Source of the DNA: Phycisphaerae bacterium
Lineage (GTDB): Bacteria; Planctomycetota; Phycisphaerae; Phycisphaerales; SM1A02
Assembly (NCBI GenBank): GCA_016795035.1
Contig: JAEUIT010000006.1
Span: forward strand, 1 to 40,329
DNA length: 40,329 nucleotides
Direction of reading: 5' to 3'
Below are positions 24,130 to 33,095 of this stretch, piece by piece. Each line of letters opens with the position of its first letter. Within the stretch, counting starts at the first letter, position 1. Made by a program: the position numbers and the translations under genes. The notes beneath the pieces are model-generated. The model had not been told where the DNA came from, did no database searches, and saw only the letters and a list, made by a program, of their open reading frames with translations.

Positions 24130-25383
24130 CTAGGCCTTCACCGCCGCGAACTTGAGGGCCGCGATTCTTCGCACGACTTCTTCCACGTTCGCGCGGCTAT
24201 TGAACGACGAGATGCGGAAGAAGCCTTCGCCGCAGGCGCCGAAGCCGGCGCCGGGCGTGATGACGACGTTCGCCTCGCGCAGCATGAGGTCGAAGAAGTC
24301 CCACGACTTCATGCGCTCGGGCGTCTCGACCCAGACGTATGGCGCGTTCTCGCCGCCCCAGACGCGGAGGCCGATCTTGCGGCAGCCTTCGCGGAGGATC
24401 GCGGCGTTGCCCATGTAGAAGTCGATGAGCTGCTTGACCTGCGCCTTGCCCTCGGGCGAGTAGAGCGCGGCGGCGCCGGCCTGCACCGCGTAGGAGACGC
24501 CGTTACTGCGCGTGTTCCAGCGCCGCGTCCAGAGCGGGTTGAGCGGCACCTTTTGGCCGTTCTTCGTGTAGCCGACGACCGACTTCGGCAACACGGTGTA
24601 GCCGCAGCGCACGCCGGTGAAGCCGCCGTTCTTCGAGAACGAGTGGAACTCGATCGCGCACTCCTTCGCGCCGTCGATCTCGTAGATCGAGCGCGGCAGG
24701 GACGGATCGCGGATGTACGAGTCGTAGGCGACGTCGTAGAGGATGATCGTGCGGTTCTTGAGCGCGTAGTCGACCCAGGCGCGCAGGCGCTCGTGGTCGA
24801 TCATCGCGCCGGTCGGATTGTTCGGGAAGCAGAGGTACGCGAGATCGACCGGCTGCTTCGGAACGTCGGCGACGAAGTTGTTCGCCGGCGTGCAGGGCAT
24901 GTAGACGAGCCCCTCGTAGCTGCCGTCGCCGCGGTGTGCACCCGTGTTGCCGCACATCACGTTCGAGTCGACGTACACCGGGTACACCGGATCGGTGATC
25001 GCGATGCGATTGCCCTGGCCCAAGATCTCGAGGATCGAGCCGCAGTCGCCCTTCGAGCCGTCCGAGAGGAAGATCTCGTCTTCGTCGATAGTGATTCCCC
25101 GCGCGCGGAAGTCGCCGTCGGCGATCGCCTTCCGCACGAAGTCGTACCCGGTGCCAGGGCCGTAGCCCTTGAACGTCTCGCGTCGCGCGAGTTCGTCGGT
25201 CGCCCGCTGCATCGCCGCGATCGACGCGGGGGGAAGCGGCTCGGTCACGTCGCCGATGCCGCAGCGGATGACGCGCTTGCCCTCGACGGGGTGCTCGGCG
25301 ATGAAGGCGTTGACGCGCCGCGCGATCTCGGGAAAGAGATAGCCGGCCGCGAGCTTCAGGTAGTTCTCGTTGACGAATGCCAT
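24130..25383 (-). CDS. dapL: LL-diaminopimelate aminotransferase
   Basis: A 417-residue PLP-dependent class I/II aminotransferase of the DapL type, which makes LL-diaminopimelate from tetrahydrodipicolinate in one step of lysine and peptidoglycan precursor synthesis. Signatures are [20 protein letters not shown] at the start, [27 protein letters not shown], the DapL-typical [25 protein letters not shown], and the PLP lysine in [17 protein letters not shown] (about residue 250), then [14 protein letters not shown]. The length matches characterised DapL enzymes (about 410). The DapL route is known from planctomycetes, chlamydiae, plants and some other bacteria. It is the last gene of a minus-strand group with a methyltransferase and M42 peptidase. 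Confidence 0.96.
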   Translation of the reverse strand: MAFVNENYLKLAAGYLFPEIARRVNAFIAEHPVEGKRVIRCGIGDVTEPLPPASIAAMQRATDELARRETFKGYGPGTGYDFVRKAIADGDFRARGITIDEDEIFLSDGSKGDCGSILEILGQGNRIAITDPVYPVYVDSNVMCGNTGAHRGDGSYEGLVYMPCTPANNFVADVPKQPVDLAYLCFPNNPTGAMIDHERLRAWVDYALKNRTIILYDVAYDSYIRDPSLPRSIYEIDGAKECAIEFHSFSKNGGFTGVRCGYTVLPKSVVGYTKNGQKVPLNPLWTRRWNTRSNGVSYAVQAGAAALYSPEGKAQVKQLIDFYMGNAAILREGCRKIGLRVWGGENAPYVWVETPERMKSWDFFDLMLREANVVITPGAGFGACGEGFFRISSFNSRANVEEVVRRIAALKFAAVKA

Positions 25384-25446
25384 GGGCCGCGGAGTTTACG
25401 CGAAGCCCTGCGGCGATCGCCTGTGTGGTTTGCGTCAGCGCGCGGG

Positions 25447-26082
25447 TCAGCGACCTTGGCCATCACCGCGCGTGAGCCGCACCGCGAACGCCGGCGGAAG
25501 GTTGCCGAGGACGAACTCGCGACGGCCCTCATGTTGCCGGCGCATCACCTTCCCGATCTTGCCGATGCGTTGCAGCCGCCGTCGGCCTGCGGGATCGACG
25601 AACGGCGCCTTCATCACGCGCACGCCGGCGTACTCGAAGTAGACGAGCTCGCCGCCGGGCGTGAGGAGCGTCATCAGGTGACGCAGGATCGAGCGCACGA
25701 GTTTCGGCGGGAAGTTGTTGAACGGCAATCCGCACACGATGAAGTCGAACGTGCCTTCGAGCGGCGCGTCCTCGATCGGGGCGCAGTGCAGCTTGATCTT
25801 CGCGTTCGGCATGCGGCGCCGGAACGGAGCGAGGATTTCCTTCTCGAGGTGCGCGCAGAACGCCTCGTTGATCTCGACGATGTGCAGCTCGTCGTTCGGC
25901 GAGAGCGCGTTCAGGATGCTCTTCGTGAAGGGACCGGTGCCCGGTCCGACTTCGAGCAGGCGCTTCGGCCTGCGCGAGCGGCGCAGCGATCGCGTCATCA
26001 CCCGAGCGAGTAACGGAGAACTCGGCCAGACGGAGCCGGTGTGGTGAATATCTCGAAGCGCTTGTTTGACGAAGGCAAGCAT
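25447..26082 (-). CDS. SAM-dependent methyltransferase, PmtA-like
   Basis: A 211-residue Rossmann-fold methyltransferase. The SAM-binding motif I is RLLEVGPGTGPFTKSIL (about residue 43), the acidic motif II is ELHIVEINEAFCAHL, and the catalytic-region motif IV is FIVCGLPFNNFP. This pattern is shared by phospholipid N-methyltransferase PmtA and KsgA-like enzymes; HTGSVWPSSPLLARVM near the N-terminus favours the PmtA side, which methylates phosphatidylethanolamine. The substrate is not proven. The ATG at 26082 is chosen; GTG (26085) or TTG (26097) starts a few codons upstream are possible. The basic C-terminus (KVMRRQHEGRREFV) could contact membrane lipids. Confidence 0.8.
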   Translation of the reverse strand: MLAFVKQALRDIHHTGSVWPSSPLLARVMTRSLRRSRRPKRLLEVGPGTGPFTKSILNALSPNDELHIVEINEAFCAHLEKEILAPFRRRMPNAKIKLHCAPIEDAPLEGTFDFIVCGLPFNNFPPKLVRSILRHLMTLLTPGGELVYFEYAGVRVMKAPFVDPAGRRRLQRIGKIGKVMRRQHEGRREFVLGNLPPAFAVRLTRGDGQGR

Positions 26083-26150
26083 CACGGAACAGATCAAGTG
26101 GCCGCGAACGTGGGGTCGAAGCGTACCAGCGTGGAGCGCGAATCGGCTCG

Positions 26151-27245
26151 TCAGAGCGCGGGCACGAACGAATCGTTCGGACGAAGTTCAAGGCAGAAAC
26201 CGGCGAATACCTCGGAGATTTGCCGCAGGTCTTTCAGGCTCGCCATCTCGACGGTCGTGTGCATGTAGCGAAGCGGCAGGCTCAGGAGCCCGCAGGGGAT
26301 GCCGCCGCGCATGAGGAAGATCGCGTCGGTGTCGGTGCCGCTCGAGCCTGGCGTGGCCGAGCGCTGCACGGTGATCGTCTGTCGTTCCGCGGCGCGAAGC
26401 AGTCGCGCCACGACGTCGGGATGCATCTCCGCGCCGATGGCGATTTTCGGACCGCCGCCCAACTTGAAGAGCCCGTGCTGCTGAGGCGAAATCCCCGGGC
26501 TGTCCGTGGCGTGACCGACGTCCGTCACGAGACACACGTTCGGTCGGAGCGAGTGCGCGATCATCGCGGCGCCGTGGAGCCCGATCTCTTCCTGCACCGT
26601 CGAGACCGCGACGACGCGGACGGCAAGCTCGGGCTTCTTCTCGTGGCACAGTCTCAACGTTTCAGCCGCCGCGAACGTGCCGATGCGGTTGTCGAGCGCG
26701 CGGGCGATGATGACGTCGTCGGTGAGGCGCTGGAACGAGTCGCAGAAGACACCGGGGTCGCCGATATTCAGGCGCTTCTTCGCGCTATCCCCGTCGGTCG
26801 CGCCGATGTCGATGAAGAGCTCGTGGAGCTTGCGAATCTTCGGGTCGCCCGACTTGTCCTGGAGATGGATGGCGGTCGCGCCGATCACGCCGAACACCTC
26901 TCCGACGCCCGGCACGCTCGACTTGAATCGCAGCCGCTTGCCGACGATCGAGGTCACGTCGATCCCGCCGATCGCGCGGCAGTAGACGAAGCCCTTGTCG
27001 TCGATGTGATTCACCATCAGGCCGATCTCGTCGGCGTGGCCGCAGACGGCAACGGTGAGCGTCTTCGCTGGGTCGTAGCCCTGCGGTTCGAGGCTCGCGA
27101 AGCAGTTGCCGTAGGCGTCGTTCCACACGCGGGTCGCGAAGGGCCGCACGTAGTCGAGCCAGCGCTTCTGGCCGGCGTGTTCGTGGCCCGAGGGACTCGG
27201 CGTTTCAAGGAGCGAGGTCAGGAACGACAAAGAAGCATCGCGCAT
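26151..27245 (-). CDS. M42-family metallo-aminopeptidase
   Basis: A 364-residue M42 glutamyl/deblocking-aminopeptidase-like protein. Metal ligands and catalytic residues are visible in order: His/Asp in AVCGHADEIGLMV, Asp in IARALDNRIGTFA, the Glu pair in STVQEEIGLHGA, Asp in LVTDVGHATDSPG, and the last His in LRYMHTTVEMAS. M42 enzymes form large tetrahedral dodecamers that trim peptides from the N-terminus, usually in the cytosol; no signal peptide is seen here. It lies about 70 bp upstream of the methyltransferase gene and 55 bp downstream of a small disordered-protein gene, all on the minus strand. A GCTGAAACG variant of the window motif occurs at about 26656. Confidence 0.93.
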   Translation of the reverse strand: MRDASLSFLTSLLETPSPSGHEHAGQKRWLDYVRPFATRVWNDAYGNCFASLEPQGYDPAKTLTVAVCGHADEIGLMVNHIDDKGFVYCRAIGGIDVTSIVGKRLRFKSSVPGVGEVFGVIGATAIHLQDKSGDPKIRKLHELFIDIGATDGDSAKKRLNIGDPGVFCDSFQRLTDDVIIARALDNRIGTFAAAETLRLCHEKKPELAVRVVAVSTVQEEIGLHGAAMIAHSLRPNVCLVTDVGHATDSPGISPQQHGLFKLGGGPKIAIGAEMHPDVVARLLRAAERQTITVQRSATPGSSGTDTDAIFLMRGGIPCGLLSLPLRYMHTTVEMASLKDLRQISEVFAGFCLELRPNDSFVPAL

Positions 27246-27299
27246 GGGCTCCGATCATAAGGAACCGATGCGCGATGCTTGATGTCTCGGACGGGCGGG

Positions 27300-27740
27300 T
27301 CAGCTTGCCTGGCGCTGCTGGAAGTCTTGGAGGCCGTCGTTCGAGCCCGGGCGCTTGGCCTTCGCCTTGAGGCGCGGCGGTTGCGGAGATCCGTTCGGGC
27401 CGTTGCCGTTCGAACTCACCGGTCGGTTGAAGCCGGGGCCTGGCGCCCCGCTTCCGGCGCCGTTGTGCGATCCGTTCGTGCCATGCGAGCCTTGGCCGCC
27501 GGTCGGTCGGTTGCCGGACCCGTTGGCGGGACCGTTGGGTGACCCTTGCGGTCGCACCGGCGACGCGGGGAAGGGATGCGACGGACGGAGATTCGACTCC
27601 GGCGCCGACGGGGATCCTTGCGTTGCCGAGCGCGGATCTGCGGGCGAGCCTTCGCGGCGACCGCGAGCATCCTCGATCGAGCGATCCATTCGCTGAAGCA
27701 GCGATCGGATCTGGTCCATGTTCTTGAGCGGCCTGCTCAT
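27300..27740 (-). CDS. small, disordered Gly/Pro/Asn/Ser-rich protein of unknown function
   Basis: A 146-residue protein. The first 30 residues (MSRPLKNMDQIRSLLQRMDR) can form a helix. The rest is low-complexity and likely unstructured, rich in Gly, Pro, Asn and Ser (NGPANGSGNRPTGGQGSHGT), with a basic cluster RLKAKAKRPGSN near the end. The codon pattern is regular and no stop breaks it. The reading-frame choice is supported by a sensible helical N-terminus. I cannot assign a family. It heads the minus-strand group leading to dapL, and its promoter would lie in the 256-bp gap shared with the divergent tricorn-like gene. Confidence 0.6.
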   Translation of the reverse strand: MSRPLKNMDQIRSLLQRMDRSIEDARGRREGSPADPRSATQGSPSAPESNLRPSHPFPASPVRPQGSPNGPANGSGNRPTGGQGSHGTNGSHNGAGSGAPGPGFNRPVSSNGNGPNGSPQPPRLKAKAKRPGSNDGLQDFQQRQAS

Positions 27741-27961
27741 GCAGATCCTCCGAGTCCGGCGCGCGAGCCCGACGCGGGCACACGACGATCCAGGCGGTCT
27801 GCGTTATCGGCAGGCACTTTGGTCGACTTCGGTCGAGTTCGTCTCTTGGCGCGACACATGACGACTAACCCGCGCACGCGGCAGCACGACCCACGCGACC
27901 GTCTCGCGTGACCTCGTTTCGCCGCATGCGTTCGAGCGGCGTCCGAGCCGTGGCTTTCCGG

Positions 27962-27967
27962 TATAAG
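27962..27967 (+). promoter_or_regulatory. possible -10 element (TATAAG) upstream of the tricorn-like gene
   Basis: TATAAG stands out in GC-rich sequence 29 bases before the ATG at 27997. No good -35 box is seen at the usual distance, so this is tentative. The same hexamer occurs 20 bases before the pseudopilin ATG (22558-22563). The 27741-27996 gap otherwise shows nothing notable. Confidence 0.3.
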
Positions 27968-27996
27968 GGGTCCCCCCTCTCGGAGACCCGACAGAC

Positions 27997-30900
27997 ATGA
28001 ACGCACGCTTCTCTGTGGTGCCATTCGTTCTATCCGTGGCCGGCTCGCTGTTTTTCTCCTCACTTTCGGCATCTGCGGCCATCGTCGACCTGCCGCGGCA
28101 TCCGGCCCTGAGTCCGAATGGCCAGGAGATCACGTTCACGTGGCGTGGCGACGTCTGGAAGGTGCCCTTCGGAGGTGGCCAAGCCACGCGGCTCACGACG
28201 CACCCGGCCGCCGATCTGCGCACCGCGTGGAACGGCGACGGCTCGCTCATCGCGTTTGAGAGTGAACGCGACGGCTTCCGCAATCTCTTCGTGATGCGTC
28301 CGGACGGCACGGGCATCGAGCAAGTCACCCAGCTTGACACCCCCCAGTCGCTCGTGGCCTTCGGCGCCGGGCCTAACGGCACGCCGGTACTGACCTTCGA
28401 TGCCGCGATCGAGAACGACCTCTACCGCTCCGCCCGCCCCTACGCGGTCGCGTTGAGCGGCGGCACGCCGTTCCGTGTGCACGACGCCTTCGGCACGAAC
28501 GCGCAGTATTCGCGCGACGGCTCGAAGGTCCTCTTCGAGCGCGGCGGCTCGGCCTGGTCGCGACGGCACTACCGCGGCCCCGATGCCCGCGATGTCTGGC
28601 TCTTCGACGTGAAGTCCGGCGCGTTCACGCGGCTCACCGACTGGGCCGGCAACGACGGACTCGCGCGGTGGGCCGGAGACGACGCGTTCGTCTTCCTCTC
28701 CGATCGCGAAGACAACTGCGTCAACCTCTATCTCCAGAAGCTCGCGCCGGGATCGCAGCCGGTTCGGCTCACGAACTTCAAGGACACCGACGTGCAGGCG
28801 GTCAGCGTTTCAGCTGACGGCAAGCGCGCCGTCGTCAGCAACTGGGACGCGCTCTACTCCGTCGATCTCACGAGCGGAAAGCCCAACGCGACAAAGCTCT
28901 CGATCACCGCGAACGACGACGGCCTCGACGACATGACGCGCAAGGCGATCGGTCGCGAGATCTCGGAAGCCGCGCTCTCTCCGGACGGCGCGACGCTTGC
29001 GGTCGTTGCCTACGGCGACGTGTGGGTGAAGGGCACGGCCGACAAGAGCGTGCCGCGCCGCGTGACCGACGGCGTCGGCCGCGAGCGCGACATCGCGTGG
29101 AGCGCGGACGGGCTCACGCTGTACTTCGTGTCCGACCGTGACGACAACGAGTCGATCTACGCCGCGAAGGTCGACAAGACGCGCGACGAGATCCGCAAGC
29201 GCACCGAGGAGCGGCTGAGCCCGCCGAAGCCGGCGCCAGAACCAAAGCCAGAACCAAAGCCAGAATCGAAGCCGGACCCCGCGCCCGCCGATCCGGCTGC
29301 AACGCCGAGTGCCAAGCCGGCGGAGCCCGCCGCCGACAAGCCCGCCGAGCCGCCCGCCGAGAAGGCCGACGGCGAGAAGAAGGCTGCAACGGAGAAGGAC
29401 AAGGCGAAGGAGAAGAAGAAGGACCCCGCGCTCGATCCCGCGCGCTGGGCAGACGCGATCACCTTCACGATCGAGCCATTCCTGCACGAGGCGACGCTCG
29501 ACACGCGGCCGACGCCGTCCCCGGACGGCAAGTCGATGGCGTTTCGCCGCGGCAACGGCGACATCATGGTGCTCGACTTGGCGACGAGGTCGGCGCGCCC
29601 GCTCGTGAAGGGTTTCGACGCCGACGTCGAGTTCCGCTGGAGCCCCGACTCGAAGCTCATCGCCTACGCGATGGACGACCGCAACTTCAACTCGGACATC
29701 TGGCTGATTCCGGCCGACGGCAGCGAGCCGGCGCGCAACATCACCCGACACCCCGACTCCGACCGCTCTCCGCGTTTCAGCGCCGACGGGAAGATCCTCG
29801 CGTTCATCTCCGAGCGCACGAACGAGGAGTTCGACGTGTGGTGCGTCTTCCTCGAGAAGGACCTCGAGTCGCTCCAAGGCAAGGATCTCGAGCAGTACTA
29901 CAAGGACGCCGCCGAAGCCGCGAAGAAGCGGAAGCCGGTGGAGCCGGTCGCGGCCGCCAAGCCCGACGAGAAGCCCGCCGAGAAGCCCGAGGAGAAGCCC
30001 GCCGAGAAGAAGGAGGGCGACGCCGTCGCCGCCGCCGACACTGCAACGGAGAAACCGAAGGAGGACGCGAAGCCGGCGTCGCCCTTCGGCGACCTCGACC
30101 TCGACGATGCGTACCTCCGGGTGCGCCGCGTCACCGCGTTGCCGGGCAACGAGACGAACATCGAGATCCTGCCTTCGGGCGAGAAGATCGTGTTCGTCGG
30201 CGCCGACGGCAAGGAGTCGGGACTCTTCGCGATCAAGAATGACGGCACCGGCCAACAGCGGCTCGCGGCCGGCGGAAGCGTGCAAGGCCTGAACTTCGCG
30301 GGCGACCGCGTGGTCCTCGTGCAGGGCGGCAGCGCGTCGAGCGTCGGCGCGTCGGGCGGCGACGCGAAGGCCTACGACGTGAGCGACACGATCGACGTCG
30401 ACCTCGCGGTCCTCAACGAGCAGAAGTTCCGCGAGGCGATGCGCGTCCTCGGATCGCAGTTCTATCACCCGACGATGAAGGGCCTCGACTGGGAAGGGAT
30501 GACCGAGCGATACCTCGAACTCGCGAAGCGCGCCCGCACGTCGGACGAGTTCGACTGGATCGCGAATCGTCAGCTCGGCGAGCTGAACGCGTCGCACCTC
30601 GGCATCCGCTCGCCCGACGCGACGTCGCCGCTTCGTCGCCCGCAAGGTCGACTCGGAACGCGCACCAAGCCGGTCGACGGCGGGTTCGAAGTCACGGAGA
30701 TCATCGACTTCTCGCCGGCCGCGCTCGCGAAGCAGCCGATTCTCGTCGGCGACGTCATCACCGCGATCGACTTCGAGCCGTTCGGCGCCGGCGACGTCCT
30801 CGAGACGCGCCTCGCGGGCAAGATCGGCAAGGAGGTCGTCGTGTCGGTGCGCCGCGCGCGGCCCGATGGCGATCCGCTCCTTCTCGACATCCTCATCGTG

Positions 30901-31560
30901 CCCGTGTCGTCGATGGAGCTCGGTCGGCTCGCCTACGCGCACACCACGTTGCGGAACCGAAAGCTCGTCGACGAATGGTCGAACGGCCAGCTCGGCTACA
31001 TCCATATCCGCGGCATGGATCAGTCGTCGCTCGACGACTTCGAACGCGATCTCTTCGCGAGCGCCGAAGGCAAGAAGGGCCTCCTGATCGACGTCCGCAA
31101 CAACGGCGGCGGCTCGACCGCGGACCTTCTCCTCTCGTCGATCATGGTCCGTCCGCACGCGTACACCGTTCCGCGCGGCGGCGACGAGAGCTGGAAGGAC
31201 GGCTATCCGCAGGATCGCCTGTACATCCAGCGCTACACGCTCCCGATCAACATGCTCTGCAACGAGAAGAGCTTCTCGAACGCGGAGATCATCTCGCACG
31301 CGTTCAAGACGCTCGGCCGCGGCACGCTCGTCGGCCAGCAGACGTACGGTGGCGTGATCTCGACCGGCGGCACGTCGCTCCTCGACGGAACGACGGTCCG
31401 CCTGCCGTTCCGCGGCTGGTACTTGCCCGACGGGCGCGACATGGAGAATAACGGCGCGATGCCCGATCTCGTCGTGCCGCAGACGCCCGAGGACGAGTCG
31501 AGGAATAGCGACGCGCAGCTCAAGGCCGCCGTCGACGATCTCCTGAAGCGACTTCCGTAA
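27997..31560 (+). CDS. tricorn-like S41-family protease with beta-propeller and PDZ domains
   Basis: A 1187-residue exported protein with a signal peptide ending near SASAA (residue 28). The N-terminal beta-propeller has repeats such as HPALSPNGQEITFTWRGDVW and RTAWNGDGSLIAFESERDG; a second propeller half follows (TPSPDGKSMAFRRGNGD, FRWSPDSKLIAYAMDD). A PDZ domain lies at about 885-975 (GFEVTEIIDFSPAALAKQP). The C-terminal S41 core has LGYIHIRGMD, LLIDVRNNGGGSTADLL, the likely nucleophile Ser in NEKSFSNAEIISHAF (about residue 1092) and GGVISTGGTSLLDGT. Tricorn homologues degrade peptides; secreted bacterial forms are poorly studied. Two charged Pro/Ala/Glu/Lys-rich inserts (about 409-480 and 645-697) interrupt the propeller and are absent from archaeal tricorn. 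Three CTGCAACG motifs lie inside these inserts. Confidence 0.93.
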   Translation: MNARFSVVPFVLSVAGSLFFSSLSASAAIVDLPRHPALSPNGQEITFTWRGDVWKVPFGGGQATRLTTHPAADLRTAWNGDGSLIAFESERDGFRNLFVMRPDGTGIEQVTQLDTPQSLVAFGAGPNGTPVLTFDAAIENDLYRSARPYAVALSGGTPFRVHDAFGTNAQYSRDGSKVLFERGGSAWSRRHYRGPDARDVWLFDVKSGAFTRLTDWAGNDGLARWAGDDAFVFLSDREDNCVNLYLQKLAPGSQPVRLTNFKDTDVQAVSVSADGKRAVVSNWDALYSVDLTSGKPNATKLSITANDDGLDDMTRKAIGREISEAALSPDGATLAVVAYGDVWVKGTADKSVPRRVTDGVGRERDIAWSADGLTLYFVSDRDDNESIYAAKVDKTRDEIRKRTEERLSPPKPAPEPKPEPKPESKPDPAPADPAATPSAKPAEPAADKPAEPPAEKADGEKKAATEKDKAKEKKKDPALDPARWADAITFTIEPFLHEATLDTRPTPSPDGKSMAFRRGNGDIMVLDLATRSARPLVKGFDADVEFRWSPDSKLIAYAMDDRNFNSDIWLIPADGSEPARNITRHPDSDRSPRFSADGKILAFISERTNEEFDVWCVFLEKDLESLQGKDLEQYYKDAAEAAKKRKPVEPVAAAKPDEKPAEKPEEKPAEKKEGDAVAAADTATEKPKEDAKPASPFGDLDLDDAYLRVRRVTALPGNETNIEILPSGEKIVFVGADGKESGLFAIKNDGTGQQRLAAGGSVQGLNFAGDRVVLVQGGSASSVGASGGDAKAYDVSDTIDVDLAVLNEQKFREAMRVLGSQFYHPTMKGLDWEGMTERYLELAKRARTSDEFDWIANRQLGELNASHLGIRSPDATSPLRRPQGRLGTRTKPVDGGFEVTEIIDFSPAALAKQPILVGDVITAIDFEPFGAGDVLETRLAGKIGKEVVVSVRRARPDGDPLLLDILIVPVSSMELGRLAYAHTTLRNRKLVDEWSNGQLGYIHIRGMDQSSLDDFERDLFASAEGKKGLLIDVRNNGGGSTADLLLSSIMVRPHAYTVPRGGDESWKDGYPQDRLYIQRYTLPINMLCNEKSFSNAEIISHAFKTLGRGTLVGQQTYGGVISTGGTSLLDGTTVRLPFRGWYLPDGRDMENNGAMPDLVVPQTPEDESRNSDAQLKAAVDDLLKRLP

Positions 31561-31607
31561 CCGCATCGACCGCGGTCATGATCGACGCGCGGCGCGCGGC
31601 CTCACGG

Positions 31608-32186
31608 TCAGCGCGCCGCGCTTTCCTGCGCCGTCAGCATGAGCCATTGGCCCATCGCGCGGCGATCGTCCTTCGACCAGCGCGCGTCGTACATGTGCTG
31701 GTGCAACGGCGCCCACAGTTCGGACTTCCGTGCGTCGAGCTTCCAATACGTCGCGCGCTCGCTCTCGGAGATCGTGCCGGCCGCGAACTTCTCGTCGAGC
31801 GGGCGCATCTCGCGCATGACCGCAAGGTACGGCTCCGCGAGCGAGCGAAACGCGGAGAAGCGAGGATCGGCGATCGTTCGCTTCGCGTCCTCGAGAACGA
31901 CCTTGTTGCGGGCTTGGCGAGTCTCGGGCGTGGACGGCACGGCGGCGGGGGCCTCGGCGACGGCAGGCGACGCGCTCGACGCGCCCCCCGTTGCCGGCGC
32001 GGCGACGCGCTCACTCGACGTTGCAGCCTCGGTCCCAGTCGGCTTCGCCGTCGGCGCCGCGGGCGCGGAGGCCGGCGCTGCGGTGGCGGTCGTCGGGGTC
32101 GGCGCCGGCGCGTTCGAGTCGCCGCCGCCGCCGCATGAGGCACAGGCGGCCGCGAGCGCGATCAACGTTGCAGCCGCCGCTCTCAC
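31608..32186 (-). CDS. putative lipoprotein with Ala/Pro-rich linker
   Basis: A 192-residue exported protein I do not recognise. The GTG at 32186 gives VRAAAATLIALAAACASC: a short hydrophobic leader and Cys residues usable as a lipid-modification site, then GGGGDSN. A long Ala/Pro/Thr-rich linker (about 28-85) follows, then a helical C-terminal domain with LAEPYLAVMREMRPLDEKFA and WAPLHQHMYDARWSKDDRRAM. The start overlaps the pseudopilin stop (GTGA), so the two are coupled. Two copies of the window motif fall within its leader and linker (32166 and 32019). The stop lies 48 bp from that of the convergent tricorn-like gene. Confidence 0.75.
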   Translation of the reverse strand: MRAAAATLIALAAACASCGGGGDSNAPAPTPTTATAAPASAPAAPTAKPTGTEAATSSERVAAPATGGASSASPAVAEAPAAVPSTPETRQARNKVVLEDAKRTIADPRFSAFRSLAEPYLAVMREMRPLDEKFAAGTISESERATYWKLDARKSELWAPLHQHMYDARWSKDDRRAMGQWLMLTAQESAAR

Positions 32187-32968
32187 CAGTCGATTCCCGG
32201 GAAGAGATGCATCACGATCCAGTCGTAGTCGGGCGTCTCGAAGAAGATGTTGTTCGCCGGCAGGGTGAAGTAGTAGTCGACGTCCTGCGGCGCCGACACG
32301 TATCGGAACGGCTCGACGTGACCGTCGGCGAACGAGAAGTTGAAGGCGCGGGGATTCCAGTTGCAGAGCTTGTCGACCCAGATGTAGCTGTCGTTCCCCA
32401 TCACGCCCCAGCTGTTGATGTTGTAGCCGCGGTGGTCGTACTCCACGACGCACGCGATCGTCTCGGCGGGTCGGATGAGCCGCGCGAGGCCGTTGACTAA
32501 CTTTCCGGGCGGACCGGCCCACTGGTAGCCGACGCTGTCCGAGAGGAAGCCGCTGAACGAGTAGCTGCGGATGCGCTGTGCGACGGTGAGCGGATCGCTC
32601 GGCGACTTGTACGCGCGCAAGTCTCCGACGTATGGCCAGAGCGAGCCCTTCGTCACGCCGGCTTCCTTCTCGAAGCCGCCGGCATTCAGGTTCACGTTCG
32701 CCTGGTCCCAGTCGTGCTTGTGGTCCCCGGTGTCGGTGCCGGGGAATCGGCCGCCGCTATCGGTCGCGTACGCGAAGAACGCGAGCGTCAGCGATCGCTC
32801 GTTCTGGAGGCAGAGGACATTGCGGGCGCTCTCGCGCGACCATCGGCCGACGACAAAGACGAGCGAGACGATGACGACGATGATGGCGAGGGTCGCCAGC
32901 AGTTCGATGAGCGTGAAGGCCCGCGGCACGCGCAGCCCCGCACGATCGGTCCCACGATGCGAATGCAT
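32183..32968 (-). CDS. pseudopilin-like protein
   Basis: A 261-residue protein with a type IV pilin-like N-terminus: a 16-residue basic leader, then FTLIELLATLAIIVVIVSLV with the Glu at +5. The body has CLQNERSLTLAFFAYATDSGGRF, then a globular part with SYSFSGFLSDSVGYQW, and ends near FSFADGHVEPFRYVSAPQDV, the H-x-G-like loop typical of planctomycete prepilin-like (DUF1559-related) proteins. The ATG at 32968 is chosen; the longer frame to 33226 runs into the divergent pyrophosphatase gene. Such proteins exist in dozens of copies in planctomycete genomes; the role of each is unknown. Confidence 0.85.
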   Translation of the reverse strand: MHSHRGTDRAGLRVPRAFTLIELLATLAIIVVIVSLVFVVGRWSRESARNVLCLQNERSLTLAFFAYATDSGGRFPGTDTGDHKHDWDQANVNLNAGGFEKEAGVTKGSLWPYVGDLRAYKSPSDPLTVAQRIRSYSFSGFLSDSVGYQWAGPPGKLVNGLARLIRPAETIACVVEYDHRGYNINSWGVMGNDSYIWVDKLCNWNPRAFNFSFADGHVEPFRYVSAPQDVDYYFTLPANNIFFETPDYDWIVMHLFPGIDW

Positions 32969-33095
32969 GGTTCGAAAGTAGCCGATCTTTGCGGTCGGTC
33001 CCAGCCCGGACTTCGACTTTCGTGACGCACGACGACGCGGACCGGGAGAGAATGCCCGACCCGAAGCTTCGCCTCTTCCCACCCCCGACCTCTCC

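Noticed and set aside
24553..26013. 486-codon open frame on the plus strand
   Set aside because: Antisense to dapL and the methyltransferase; no domain is visible.
28810..31566. 918-codon open frame on the minus strand
   Set aside because: Antisense to the tricorn-like protease, whose propeller, PDZ and S41 motifs are clear; the minus frame gives Arg/Val/Leu-rich low-quality sequence.
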